In this document: one piece after another, positions 46,590 to 53,555 of the stretch
How positions within the stretch are numbered: position 1 is the first letter of the stretch
Layout of the letters: every line of letters begins with the position of its first letter
NCBI GenBank assembly: GCA_903905735.1
Contig: CAIVHU010000128.1
Location: 62,001-126,000 of the forward strand
DNA from: an uncultured beta proteobacterium
GTDB lineage: Bacteria; Pseudomonadota; Gammaproteobacteria; Burkholderiales; Burkholderiaceae_C
Reading direction: 5' to 3'
DNA: 64,000 nucleotides
Made by a program: the position numbers and the translations under genes
Notes under the pieces: generated by a model
The model's input: only the letters and a program-made list of their open reading frames with translations
Databases searched by the model: none
Told to the model about the DNA's origin: nothing

Positions 46590-47810
46590 ATGACCGCAAG
46601 CAGCCCTTTCATCGAAGCCGCCTCCCCGCACGTGATGAACACCTATGGGCGACTGCCCATCGCCCTCTCTCACGGCCAGGGTTGCCGGGTGTGGGATGTG
46701 AATGGCAAGGAATATCTGGACGCGCTGGGCGGCATTGCGGTCAACACGCTGGGTCACAACCACCCGCAGCTGGTGCCCGCGCTCCAAGACCAGATCAGCA
46801 AAATCATCCACAGCTGCAATTACTACCACGTGCCCAACCAGGAGGTGCTGGCGAAAAAGCTGGTGGAGCTCTCAGGCATGACCAATGTATTTTTCTGTTC
46901 CACCGGCTTGGAGGCCAACGAAGCAGCACTGAAGCTGGCGCGAAAGTTTGGCCATGACAAGGGCATTGACCGGCCGGAGATCGTGGTTTACGAAAAAGCC
47001 TTCCATGGCCGCAGCATCGCCACCCTGAGCGCCACGGGCAACCCCAAGATCCAGGCCGGATTTGGCCCGCTGGTGGAAGGCTTCATCCGCGTCCCCATCA
47101 ACAACATGGCGGCCCTGCGCGCGGCCACCCTGGGCAACCGCAACGTGGTCGCGGTGTTTTTTGAGGCCATTCAGGGTGAAGGCGGCATCAACACGATGGA
47201 TCTCGACTACCTGCGCGACCTGCGCCAACTTTGCAATGAGCGGGACTGGCTGATGATGATTGACGAAGTGCAATGCGGCATGGGCCGCACCGGCAAGTGG
47301 TTTGCGCACCAGTGGGCGGGCATCGTGCCCGACGTGATGCCGCTGGCCAAGGGCTTGGGCTCGGGCGTGCCGGTAGGTGCGGTAGTAGCCGGCCCCAAAG
47401 CCGCCAATATCTTCAAGCCCGGCAACCACGGCACCACTTTTGGCGGCAACCCCCTGGCCATGCGTGCCGGTGTTGAAACCATCCGCATCATGGAAGAAGA
47501 CGGCCTGCTGGCCAATGCCGCCACGGTGGGCGCGCACCTGAAAGCCGGTCTGGAAGCCGCCCTGTCAGCTGAGCTGGCAGACGGCAGCGTCAAGGAAATC
47601 CGCGGCCAGGGTTTGATGCTGGGCATTGACCTGGCCAAACCTTGCGGTGCCCTCACCCAGCGTGCGGCCGATGCCGGTTTGCTCATCAGCGTGACAGCCG
47701 ACAGCGTGGTGCGGTTGGTACCGCCGCTGATCTTGAGCTGCGCCGAGGCGGACGAGATCGTCGCCAAACTGTGCCCCCTGATTTCTGCCCTGTTGAAGGA
47801 AACCCCATGA
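46590..47810 (+). CDS. argD: Acetylornithine aminotransferase
   Basis: 406 residues from the ATG at 46590 (GGAG eight bases upstream). PLP-dependent class III transaminase acting in arginine synthesis (N-acetylglutamate semialdehyde to N-acetylornithine) and possibly in lysine synthesis. Motifs: FFCSTGLEANEAALKLAR, FEAIQGEGGI, MIDEVQCGMGRTG with the pyridine-nitrogen Asp, and the Schiff-base Lys in PLAKGLGSG. Its stop overlaps the argF start. Confidence 0.95.
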   Translation: MTASSPFIEAASPHVMNTYGRLPIALSHGQGCRVWDVNGKEYLDALGGIAVNTLGHNHPQLVPALQDQISKIIHSCNYYHVPNQEVLAKKLVELSGMTNVFFCSTGLEANEAALKLARKFGHDKGIDRPEIVVYEKAFHGRSIATLSATGNPKIQAGFGPLVEGFIRVPINNMAALRAATLGNRNVVAVFFEAIQGEGGINTMDLDYLRDLRQLCNERDWLMMIDEVQCGMGRTGKWFAHQWAGIVPDVMPLAKGLGSGVPVGAVVAGPKAANIFKPGNHGTTFGGNPLAMRAGVETIRIMEEDGLLANAATVGAHLKAGLEAALSAELADGSVKEIRGQGLMLGIDLAKPCGALTQRAADAGLLISVTADSVVRLVPPLILSCAEADEIVAKLCPLISALLKETP

Positions 47811-48784
47811 ACCCGGTCAGTTTTGGCATCCCCAGCACTATCCCAAAAGGCGCGCCTCCCGTGCGGCACTATCTGCAGTTCTCGGACTTGACCGCTGACG
47901 AATACGCCTACCTGCTGCAACGCGCCGCCTTCATCAAGGCCAAGTTCAAAACCTTCACCCGCCACCAGCCGCTGGTGGACCGCACGTTGGCCATGATTTT
48001 CGAGAAAGCCTCCACCCGCACCCGCGTGAGTTTTGAGGCCGGCATGTACCAGTTGGGCGGCAGCGTGGTGCACCTGACCACCGGCGACAGCCAGTTGGGC
48101 CGCGCCGAGCCGATTGAAGACAGCGCCCGCGTCATCAGCCGCATGGCTGACCTGGTGATGATCCGCACCTACGAGCAAACCAAGATCGAGCGTTTTGCCG
48201 ACTATTCCCGCGTGCCGGTCATCAACGGCCTGACCAACGAGTTCCACCCGTGCCAGATTCTGGCTGACATCTTCACCTTCATTGAGCATCGCGGCCCGAT
48301 CCAGGGCAAAACCGTTGCTTGGGTGGGTGACGGCAACAACATGGCCAACACCTGGCTGCAAGCCGCCACACTGCTGGATTTCAAGGTGAATGTCAGCACG
48401 CCCAGCGGCTACGAAGTGAATGAAAAAATAGCCTCTGGCCCAAATGGCATAAGCGCTGGTAGCTATGAAACTTATAGTAATCCGCTGGATGCCTGTCGGG
48501 GTGCCGATCTGGTCACCACCGATGTCTGGACCAGCATGGGATATGAAGCGGAGAACGAAGTGCGCAAGCAGGCCTTTGCCGCCTGGCGCGTCAGCGCGGA
48601 CATGATGGCGGTGGCCAAACCGGACGCACTGTTCATGCATTGCCTGCCCGCTCATCGGGGTGAAGAGGTGGATGCCGATGTGATGGACGGCCCCCAAAGC
48701 GTGGTCTGGGACGAAGCCGAAAACCGCATGCATGTGCAAAAAGCGCTGATGGAATTCCTGTTGCTGGGCCGCCAGCCTGACTGA
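47807..48784 (+). CDS. argF: Ornithine carbamoyltransferase
   Basis: 325 residues from the ATG at 47807, which overlaps the argD stop (ATGA) and has AAGGA upstream. Carbamoyl-phosphate site FEKASTRTRVSFE, ornithine-site HCLPAHRG. In the ornithine-binding domain the segment KIASGPNGISAGSYETYS is encoded by a dispersed-element copy and lengthens a loop between strands. Makes citrulline. Confidence 0.96.
   Translation: MNPVSFGIPSTIPKGAPPVRHYLQFSDLTADEYAYLLQRAAFIKAKFKTFTRHQPLVDRTLAMIFEKASTRTRVSFEAGMYQLGGSVVHLTTGDSQLGRAEPIEDSARVISRMADLVMIRTYEQTKIERFADYSRVPVINGLTNEFHPCQILADIFTFIEHRGPIQGKTVAWVGDGNNMANTWLQAATLLDFKVNVSTPSGYEVNEKIASGPNGISAGSYETYSNPLDACRGADLVTTDVWTSMGYEAENEVRKQAFAAWRVSADMMAVAKPDALFMHCLPAHRGEEVDADVMDGPQSVVWDEAENRMHVQKALMEFLLLGRQPD
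48424..48477 (-). repeat. Dispersed element copy inside argF
   Basis: AAAATAGCCTCTGGCCCAAA, TGGCATAAGCGCTGGTAGCT, ATGAAACTTATAG. Reverse orientation relative to the window, in frame in argF but in a different frame from the nadE/cheA/hrpA group; same frame as the moeA copy. Confidence 0.75.
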
Positions 48785-48803
48785 CCTGAGCGCAGGAGCT
48801 GCC

Positions 48804-48995
48804 GTGCCTGACGACAAAGACAAAGAATTCTGGAAAACGGTGCTGAAGCTGGCGCTGGGCGCAATCGCCTTGATCACCTTCTTCGGTGTGGGCATTTATT
48901 TCACGGCGAAATACAACACCTACGCACCGCCTGACACGCCACCCGCACCAGACTGGGGCATTGCCAAAGACTCGCCGATCCACCAAAGACGCTGA
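48804..48995 (+). CDS. Small single-pass membrane protein downstream of argF
   Basis: 63 residues, starting with GTG five bases after AGGAG, 19 bp downstream of argF. An acidic/basic N terminus (PDDKDKEFWKTVLK) precedes one transmembrane helix (about 14-33, LALGAIALITFFGVGIYFTA), then a Pro-rich tail. I do not recognise a family. The good ribosome site and gene spacing support a real gene. Confidence 0.7.
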   Translation: MPDDKDKEFWKTVLKLALGAIALITFFGVGIYFTAKYNTYAPPDTPPAPDWGIAKDSPIHQRR

Positions 48996-49027
48996 GCCAC
49001 GCTGCGCTGCCACCCCCAACGGCAGAT

Positions 49028-49267
49028 TCAGGGCTTGCGGTGAAAGGTGATCGGTTGCGCCTGACCCGGTTCGACTTGGGCAGTTGCGCCCGTGGTGGAA
49101 CCAGGGCATTTGCCGCAGCTGCCACACGACGACGTGCAAGTAGGTGCGCGCCCCAGCGCGCTGTGCAGCCGCCCCAGGCGCTGGCGCATGCTGGCTGGCA
49201 GCACGTACCAGACGGCATACAGCGCTGCCACACCGACCAGCACACCCACAATCCAGTTTTGCGTCAT
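49028..49267 (-). CDS. FeoB-associated small Cys-rich membrane protein
   Basis: 79 residues: an N-terminal helix (WIVGVLVGVAALYAVWYVL), then a cytoplasmic-type region with CTSSCGSCGKC, i.e. four cysteines within 11 residues, and a polar tail. It starts one base beyond the feoB stop, so it is in the feo operon. Similar short proteins follow feoB in many Gram-negatives and could bind iron or an Fe-S cluster; the role is not established and it does not resemble enterobacterial FeoC closely. Confidence 0.75.
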   Translation of the reverse strand: MTQNWIVGVLVGVAALYAVWYVLPASMRQRLGRLHSALGRAPTCTSSCGSCGKCPGSTTGATAQVEPGQAQPITFHRKP

Positions 49268-49268
49268 A

Positions 49269-51158
49269 TCAGGCCCCAGTGGACGTGAGGGTCAGGCGGT
49301 AGGTGACCCAACTTGCCGCATACGCCAGCGCAAAAAGATAAGCCGTCATCAGCAGCGGGTAACGCCATGAATTGGTTTCGCGGCGCACCGCCACCAGGGT
49401 CGAGATGCACTGCGGCGCAAAGATAAACCACACCAGCAGCGACAAGGCCGTGCCCAGCGACCAGCTTTGCGCGATCAAGGGCGACAACTGCGCCGCCACG
49501 TCGGAACCCGTTGCTGACAAGGCATACACCGTGCCCAACGCACCCACCGCCACCTCGCGCGCAGCCATGCCAGGCACCAGCGCCACCGCAATCTGCCAGT
49601 TGAAGCCAATCGGGGCCACCACCACCTCCAGCCAATGCCCCAGCATGCCGGCAAAACTGTGGTTGATGGCCGCATCGGTGGCACCGTCGGGCGGTGCCGG
49701 GTAACTGGCCAGGAACCACAGCAAAATGGTCAACGACAGAATGATGCCGCCCACCCGTTTGACAAAAATCGAGGCCCGCTCATACAAACCGTGCCCCAGG
49801 CTGCGCACGTTGGGCAGTCGGTAAGACGGCAGCTCCATCACCAGCGGCGTCGGCCGCGACCCGGAGCGCCACAACATGGCCACGGCTGCCACCGCCATGG
49901 CCGAGAGAATGCCGCCGACATACAGACCAAACATCACCAGCCCCTGCAGATTGAACACGCCCCACACCGCGCGGCTGGGGGTGAAGGCACCAATCAGCAG
50001 CGCATACACCGGTAACCGTGCCGAGCAGGTCATCAGCGGCGCGATCATGATCGTCACCAGCCGGTCACGCCAATGCGTGATGGTGCGGGTGGCCATGATG
50101 CCCGGCACGGCGCAGGCAAAGCTGGAGAGCAGCGGGATGAACGAGCGCCCCGACAGCCCCACCGTGCCCATCACCCGGTCGAGCAAGAACGCCGCGCGTG
50201 GCAGGTAGCCGGAGTCTTCCAGCACCAATATGAAGAAAAACAGGATCAGAATTTGCGGCAAAAACACCAGCACCCCCCCGGCCCCGGCCAGCACGCCATC
50301 CACCAGCAGGCTGCTCAGCGGCCCTTCTGACAAATGGCCGCGCACAAAGTTGGACAGCACGTCCATGACCGACTTGATGCCATTCATCGGCCACACGGCC
50401 CAGCTGAACACTGCCTGGAACATCAAAAACAACGTCACCGCCAGCACCAGCATGCCCCACAGCGGATGTAACACGATCTCGTCGATGGCATCGTCCCGGT
50501 GCAGACTCTCTGTCGGCTCGGTGACCGTCAGATTGACGATACGTCGAACCTCCTGCTGGGTGGCCATGACCTCCTCCACACTCGGCGCGTGCCAGGTCAG
50601 CGTATGGTTGAGTCGCCTGGGTAATTGGGCCAGATGGACATTGGCCAGGTAAGTCAGCAGTTCCTGGGCACCATCGTGACGGATGCCTACGGTTTCGATC
50701 ACCGGCATGGCCAGTTCACGCGACAGCATGTCATGGTCCACGGATATTCCGCTGGACCGCGCGGCATCGCACATGTTCAGGGCCAGCACCATGGGCAGCT
50801 TGAGGGCACGCGCCTCCAGCACCAGCCGCAGGTTGAGACGCAAGTTGGTGGAATCCACCACACAAACGATCAGGTCGGGCAAGGGCTCGCCAGCGCGGTG
50901 CCCGGTGACGATGTCGCAGGTGATTTGTTCGTCGGCACTCAGGGCGTTGAGGCTGTAGGCACCGGGCAGGTCCAGCACCACCACTTTACGGCCTGAAGCG
51001 GTTTCAAGGTGGCCCTCTTTGCGCTCCACGGTGACACCGGCGTAATTGGCCACCTTCTGGCGGCTACCGGTCAGCAAGTTAAACAGCGCGGTCTTGCCGC
51101 AGTTGGGATTACCCAGCAGCGCGACACGCAGCGGCGGCAGTTGTGAATGATCAACCAT
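49269..51158 (-). CDS. feoB: Ferrous iron transporter FeoB
   Basis: 629 residues, the shorter betaproteobacterial type. N-terminal G domain: GNPNCGKT (G1), DLPGAYSL (G3), LNMCD (G4). Then two Gate domains with conserved cysteines (SFACAVPGIMATRTI; FIFAPQCISTLVAVRRE) within about ten transmembrane helices. Imports Fe2+ across the inner membrane. Sits between feoA and the Cys-rich small gene. Confidence 0.97.
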   Translation of the reverse strand: MVDHSQLPPLRVALLGNPNCGKTALFNLLTGSRQKVANYAGVTVERKEGHLETASGRKVVVLDLPGAYSLNALSADEQITCDIVTGHRAGEPLPDLIVCVVDSTNLRLNLRLVLEARALKLPMVLALNMCDAARSSGISVDHDMLSRELAMPVIETVGIRHDGAQELLTYLANVHLAQLPRRLNHTLTWHAPSVEEVMATQQEVRRIVNLTVTEPTESLHRDDAIDEIVLHPLWGMLVLAVTLFLMFQAVFSWAVWPMNGIKSVMDVLSNFVRGHLSEGPLSSLLVDGVLAGAGGVLVFLPQILILFFFILVLEDSGYLPRAAFLLDRVMGTVGLSGRSFIPLLSSFACAVPGIMATRTITHWRDRLVTIMIAPLMTCSARLPVYALLIGAFTPSRAVWGVFNLQGLVMFGLYVGGILSAMAVAAVAMLWRSGSRPTPLVMELPSYRLPNVRSLGHGLYERASIFVKRVGGIILSLTILLWFLASYPAPPDGATDAAINHSFAGMLGHWLEVVVAPIGFNWQIAVALVPGMAAREVAVGALGTVYALSATGSDVAAQLSPLIAQSWSLGTALSLLVWFIFAPQCISTLVAVRRETNSWRYPLLMTAYLFALAYAASWVTYRLTLTSTGA

Positions 51159-51173
51159 GTGCGTGGTCCCGCC

Positions 51174-51461
51174 TTAAACCAGGCGCACCTGCACCAGCGC
51201 CGCCTCGTGGCTGCGCAGGGCAAAGGTGGTGTGCCCGACCCGCACCGCCAGCGGGTCATGGCTGGGGTAGCCGTGGGCAATGACACGCACCACTTCGCCG
51301 GGCAGAAAACCAATTTCAAGCAGGCGCAGAGCAATGCCGCGCTCTTCGTCGTCCAGCGTCGGGTTCATGCCAACCACCACAGCACGGGCTTGCCGCGCCA
51401 ACTGGTGCAGGCCGATCAATGGGCCAAAAGCTGCCTTGGATTGAATGTGTTCTGCGGTCAT
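51174..51461 (-). CDS. feoA: FeoA family protein
   Basis: 95 residues from the ATG at 51461. SH3-like FeoA domain (RLLEIGFLPGEVVRVIAHGYPSHDPLAVRVG...LRSHEAALVQV), preceded by about 35 residues. Cytoplasmic partner of FeoB. First gene of the feo operon; a Fur-like box lies just upstream. Confidence 0.93.
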   Translation of the reverse strand: MTAEHIQSKAAFGPLIGLHQLARQARAVVVGMNPTLDDEERGIALRLLEIGFLPGEVVRVIAHGYPSHDPLAVRVGHTTFALRSHEAALVQVRLV

Positions 51462-51474
51462 AAAGCTCGCCAAA

Positions 51475-51489
51475 TGAGAATTGTTCTTA
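51475..51489. promoter_or_regulatory. Fur-like box upstream of feoA
   Basis: TGAGAAT-T-GTTCTTA matches the 7-1-7 Fur pattern TGATAAT-n-ATTATCA imperfectly (five of seven symmetric pairs) and lies 14 bp before the feoA start, where repressor binding would block the promoter or leader. Confidence 0.6.
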
Positions 51490-51602
51490 TTATAAGCGGT
51501 TTTGACGCGTGACTTTCTTCAAAGACAAGCTTTTGCCTTATGAGGCCAAGGCTGTGATCGCTCGCTCAGTGCCCGAGCAGCAATGGGGCTGAGATACAAG
51601 AA

Positions 51603-51650
51603 CAAATTGGCCTCCAGCCCTTATAGATCAAAGCTAGCAGCTATTTTTTA
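51603..51650 (-). repeat. Dispersed element copy downstream of FAD monooxygenase
   Basis: CAAATTGGCCTCCAGCCCTT, ATAGATCAAAGCTAGCAGCT, ATTTTTTA: a full-length copy in reverse orientation, 13 bp beyond the stop of the monooxygenase gene. Confidence 0.92.
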
Positions 51651-51662
51651 TCTAGCATAATG

Positions 51663-52886
51663 TCAAGCGGCCCTGATCGGGCCACCACCATACAGCCAGG
51701 GCTGATCGAGCAGACGTCTTCCCAGAGCCCGCATCGCCAAATCCCGCCCCAGGCGCAGGGGCCCGGTCAGGTGGTAAATCTCGCCATTTTTGATGGCACG
51801 CGCCTGCACCTGTGCGTTGCGCTGCCAGCGCTGGTTGGCGTAATCCTTGATCAAGGCCGGCACCTGCGAACGCGATGCGTCGCCTGGGGCACCGTCAGCA
51901 AACACACCACCCGCCGCCAACACCCGCGCCAGGGTGGCGGCGTCTTCAATGGCCATGGCAGCGCCTTGGGCCAGATACGGCACCATCGGGTGGGCGGCAT
52001 CGCCCAGCAGGGCCACGCGGCCCAGCGCGTGCTCATGCGCGCCACGCATGGGCGGGCGAATGCTCAGCGGCCACAGACGCCATGACTCAATGGCGTGAAT
52101 CAGGTCATGCAGCGGCGCGCAGGTGTCACGCGTGACGCGCTGCAGATCGGCCGCATTGGCGCTGTGGTCCCAACTGGACATGTCACCCTGCACCTGACCA
52201 TGCACGATGGCCACCACGTTCATCCACAAGCCACCACGCACCGGGTACTGCACCACATGCATGCGCGGACCAAACCAGGCGGTGATCTGAAGGGTTTGCA
52301 AAGCCTTGGGCAAATCGCTCTGGCGGACCATGGTGCGGTAAGCCAGGTGCCCGGTAGGCTGCGGCTTGCCGTCATGCAACAGCCGTTGACGCAGGCTGCT
52401 CCAGGCACCATCAGCCGCCACCAGCAGATCCGTCTGCACTTTCTGACCATCTGACAGGTGGGCGCTGACGCTGGCGTCGGTTTGCGCCACATCGACCACC
52501 GCGTTGTTGAGATTCAGCGCCACGTTGGTCTGCCCACGCAGTTCCTGCACCAGCAAAGCATGCAAATCGGCCCGGTGGACGGTGGCATAGGGCGCACCAT
52601 ATTGCTTGGTGATACCTGGCCCCAAAGGCAGTTCGCCCAGTACAGCGCCCGTTAACGCGCTACGAAATTGCAAGCGATCGGGAAACGCCGCCACCGCCGC
52701 CAGCGCTTCCTTCAAATCCCAGCTGTGCAGCACCCGCACTACATTGGGCCCCATTTGAATGCCAGCACCCACCTCTGAAAACTCGGCGGCACGCTCATAC
52801 AGGCTCACTTTGGCTCCGGAGCGTGCGCAAGCCAGCGCCGCAGACAAGCCCCCAATACCACCACCCGCAACGACAACATCAGCCAT
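51663..52886 (-). CDS. FAD-dependent aromatic-type monooxygenase
   Basis: 407 residues. Class A flavoprotein hydroxylase: GGGIGGLSAAL at the N terminus (FAD ADP part), LLVAADGAWS (DG motif), and VALLGDAAHPMVPYLAQGAAMAIEDA (GD motif). Closest in style to 3-hydroxybenzoate 6-hydroxylase and salicylate hydroxylase. Substrate not determinable. It stands alone and is divergent from the BLUF gene. Confidence 0.9.
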   Translation of the reverse strand: MADVVVAGGGIGGLSAALACARSGAKVSLYERAAEFSEVGAGIQMGPNVVRVLHSWDLKEALAAVAAFPDRLQFRSALTGAVLGELPLGPGITKQYGAPYATVHRADLHALLVQELRGQTNVALNLNNAVVDVAQTDASVSAHLSDGQKVQTDLLVAADGAWSSLRQRLLHDGKPQPTGHLAYRTMVRQSDLPKALQTLQITAWFGPRMHVVQYPVRGGLWMNVVAIVHGQVQGDMSSWDHSANAADLQRVTRDTCAPLHDLIHAIESWRLWPLSIRPPMRGAHEHALGRVALLGDAAHPMVPYLAQGAAMAIEDAATLARVLAAGGVFADGAPGDASRSQVPALIKDYANQRWQRNAQVQARAIKNGEIYHLTGPLRLGRDLAMRALGRRLLDQPWLYGGGPIRAA

Positions 52887-52997
52887 AGCAAACCTTCAAC
52901 GACTCGATATACAGCGGGCGATTGTCGGCAAACTTGCATGCTATTGGCTGACAAGTGGTCAAAAATATTGCCTAACGGGCTGATTTACACTCCTGCC

Positions 52998-53444
52998 ATG
53001 GATGAAACAAGAAAACAAATGTTGCTGATCCGACTCCTGTATGTGAGCCGGGCAGTGGGGCCGCAAACGACGGCGGTAACTGACTCGATCCTGTCGGTCG
53101 CATTGGGGGCCAACCGGGCGCGCGGCATCACTGGCGCGCTGTGCCAGGGACAAGGGCTGTACCTGCAGGTGCTCGAGGGCGAGCGCAGTGTGATCAACCG
53201 CCTGTACAACCGCATCACGCAAGACCGCCACCACCAGGATGTGCAACTGCTGGTGCTCGAAGAAATCACCCAGCGCCGCTACGCCGATTGGGCCATGGCG
53301 CATGTGCAGCTGTCGGAAGACGACCCGATGATCCAGCTCAAACACCCGGAGTTTGACCCGTATTCGGCACCCGGCCAGCAGATGATGAAGATGGTCGATG
53401 AACTGTTTTCCACCGGCAACCGCATCCGCAAGACCTCGGTGTAA
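52998..53444 (+). CDS. Short BLUF-domain blue-light sensor
   Basis: 148 residues from the ATG at 52998. BLUF fold at about 9-105: Tyr15 in LLYVSR and Gln57 in LYLQVLEG form the flavin switch pair, Asn39 and the GITGAL strand bind FAD, and a Trp is in DWAMAHV. No output domain is fused, only ~40 residues of C-terminal helix, so it signals through a partner protein. No ribosome site is obvious. Divergent from the FAD monooxygenase. Confidence 0.9.
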   Translation: MDETRKQMLLIRLLYVSRAVGPQTTAVTDSILSVALGANRARGITGALCQGQGLYLQVLEGERSVINRLYNRITQDRHHQDVQLLVLEEITQRRYADWAMAHVQLSEDDPMIQLKHPEFDPYSAPGQQMMKMVDELFSTGNRIRKTSV

Positions 53445-53472
53445 GCTGGCTCCGGTCGCCGGTTATTCCTGA

Positions 53473-53517
53473 AAAGATAGCACTTAGCCCATATATTCAT
53501 AGGGCTAGACGGGTTTT
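53473..53517 (+). repeat. Dispersed element copy between BLUF gene and hrpA
   Basis: AAAGATAGCACTTAGCCCAT, ATATTCATAGGGCTAGACGG, GTTTT. A slightly diverged copy between convergent genes. Confidence 0.75.
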
Positions 53518-53555
53518 TCATCATTGGCTGGCGTGCCTGGCCAGCGTGCCTTGCC

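Noticed and set aside
47207-48895. 562-codon open frame antisense to argD/argF
   Set aside because: No ribosome site or recognisable domain; it spans two well-supported genes.
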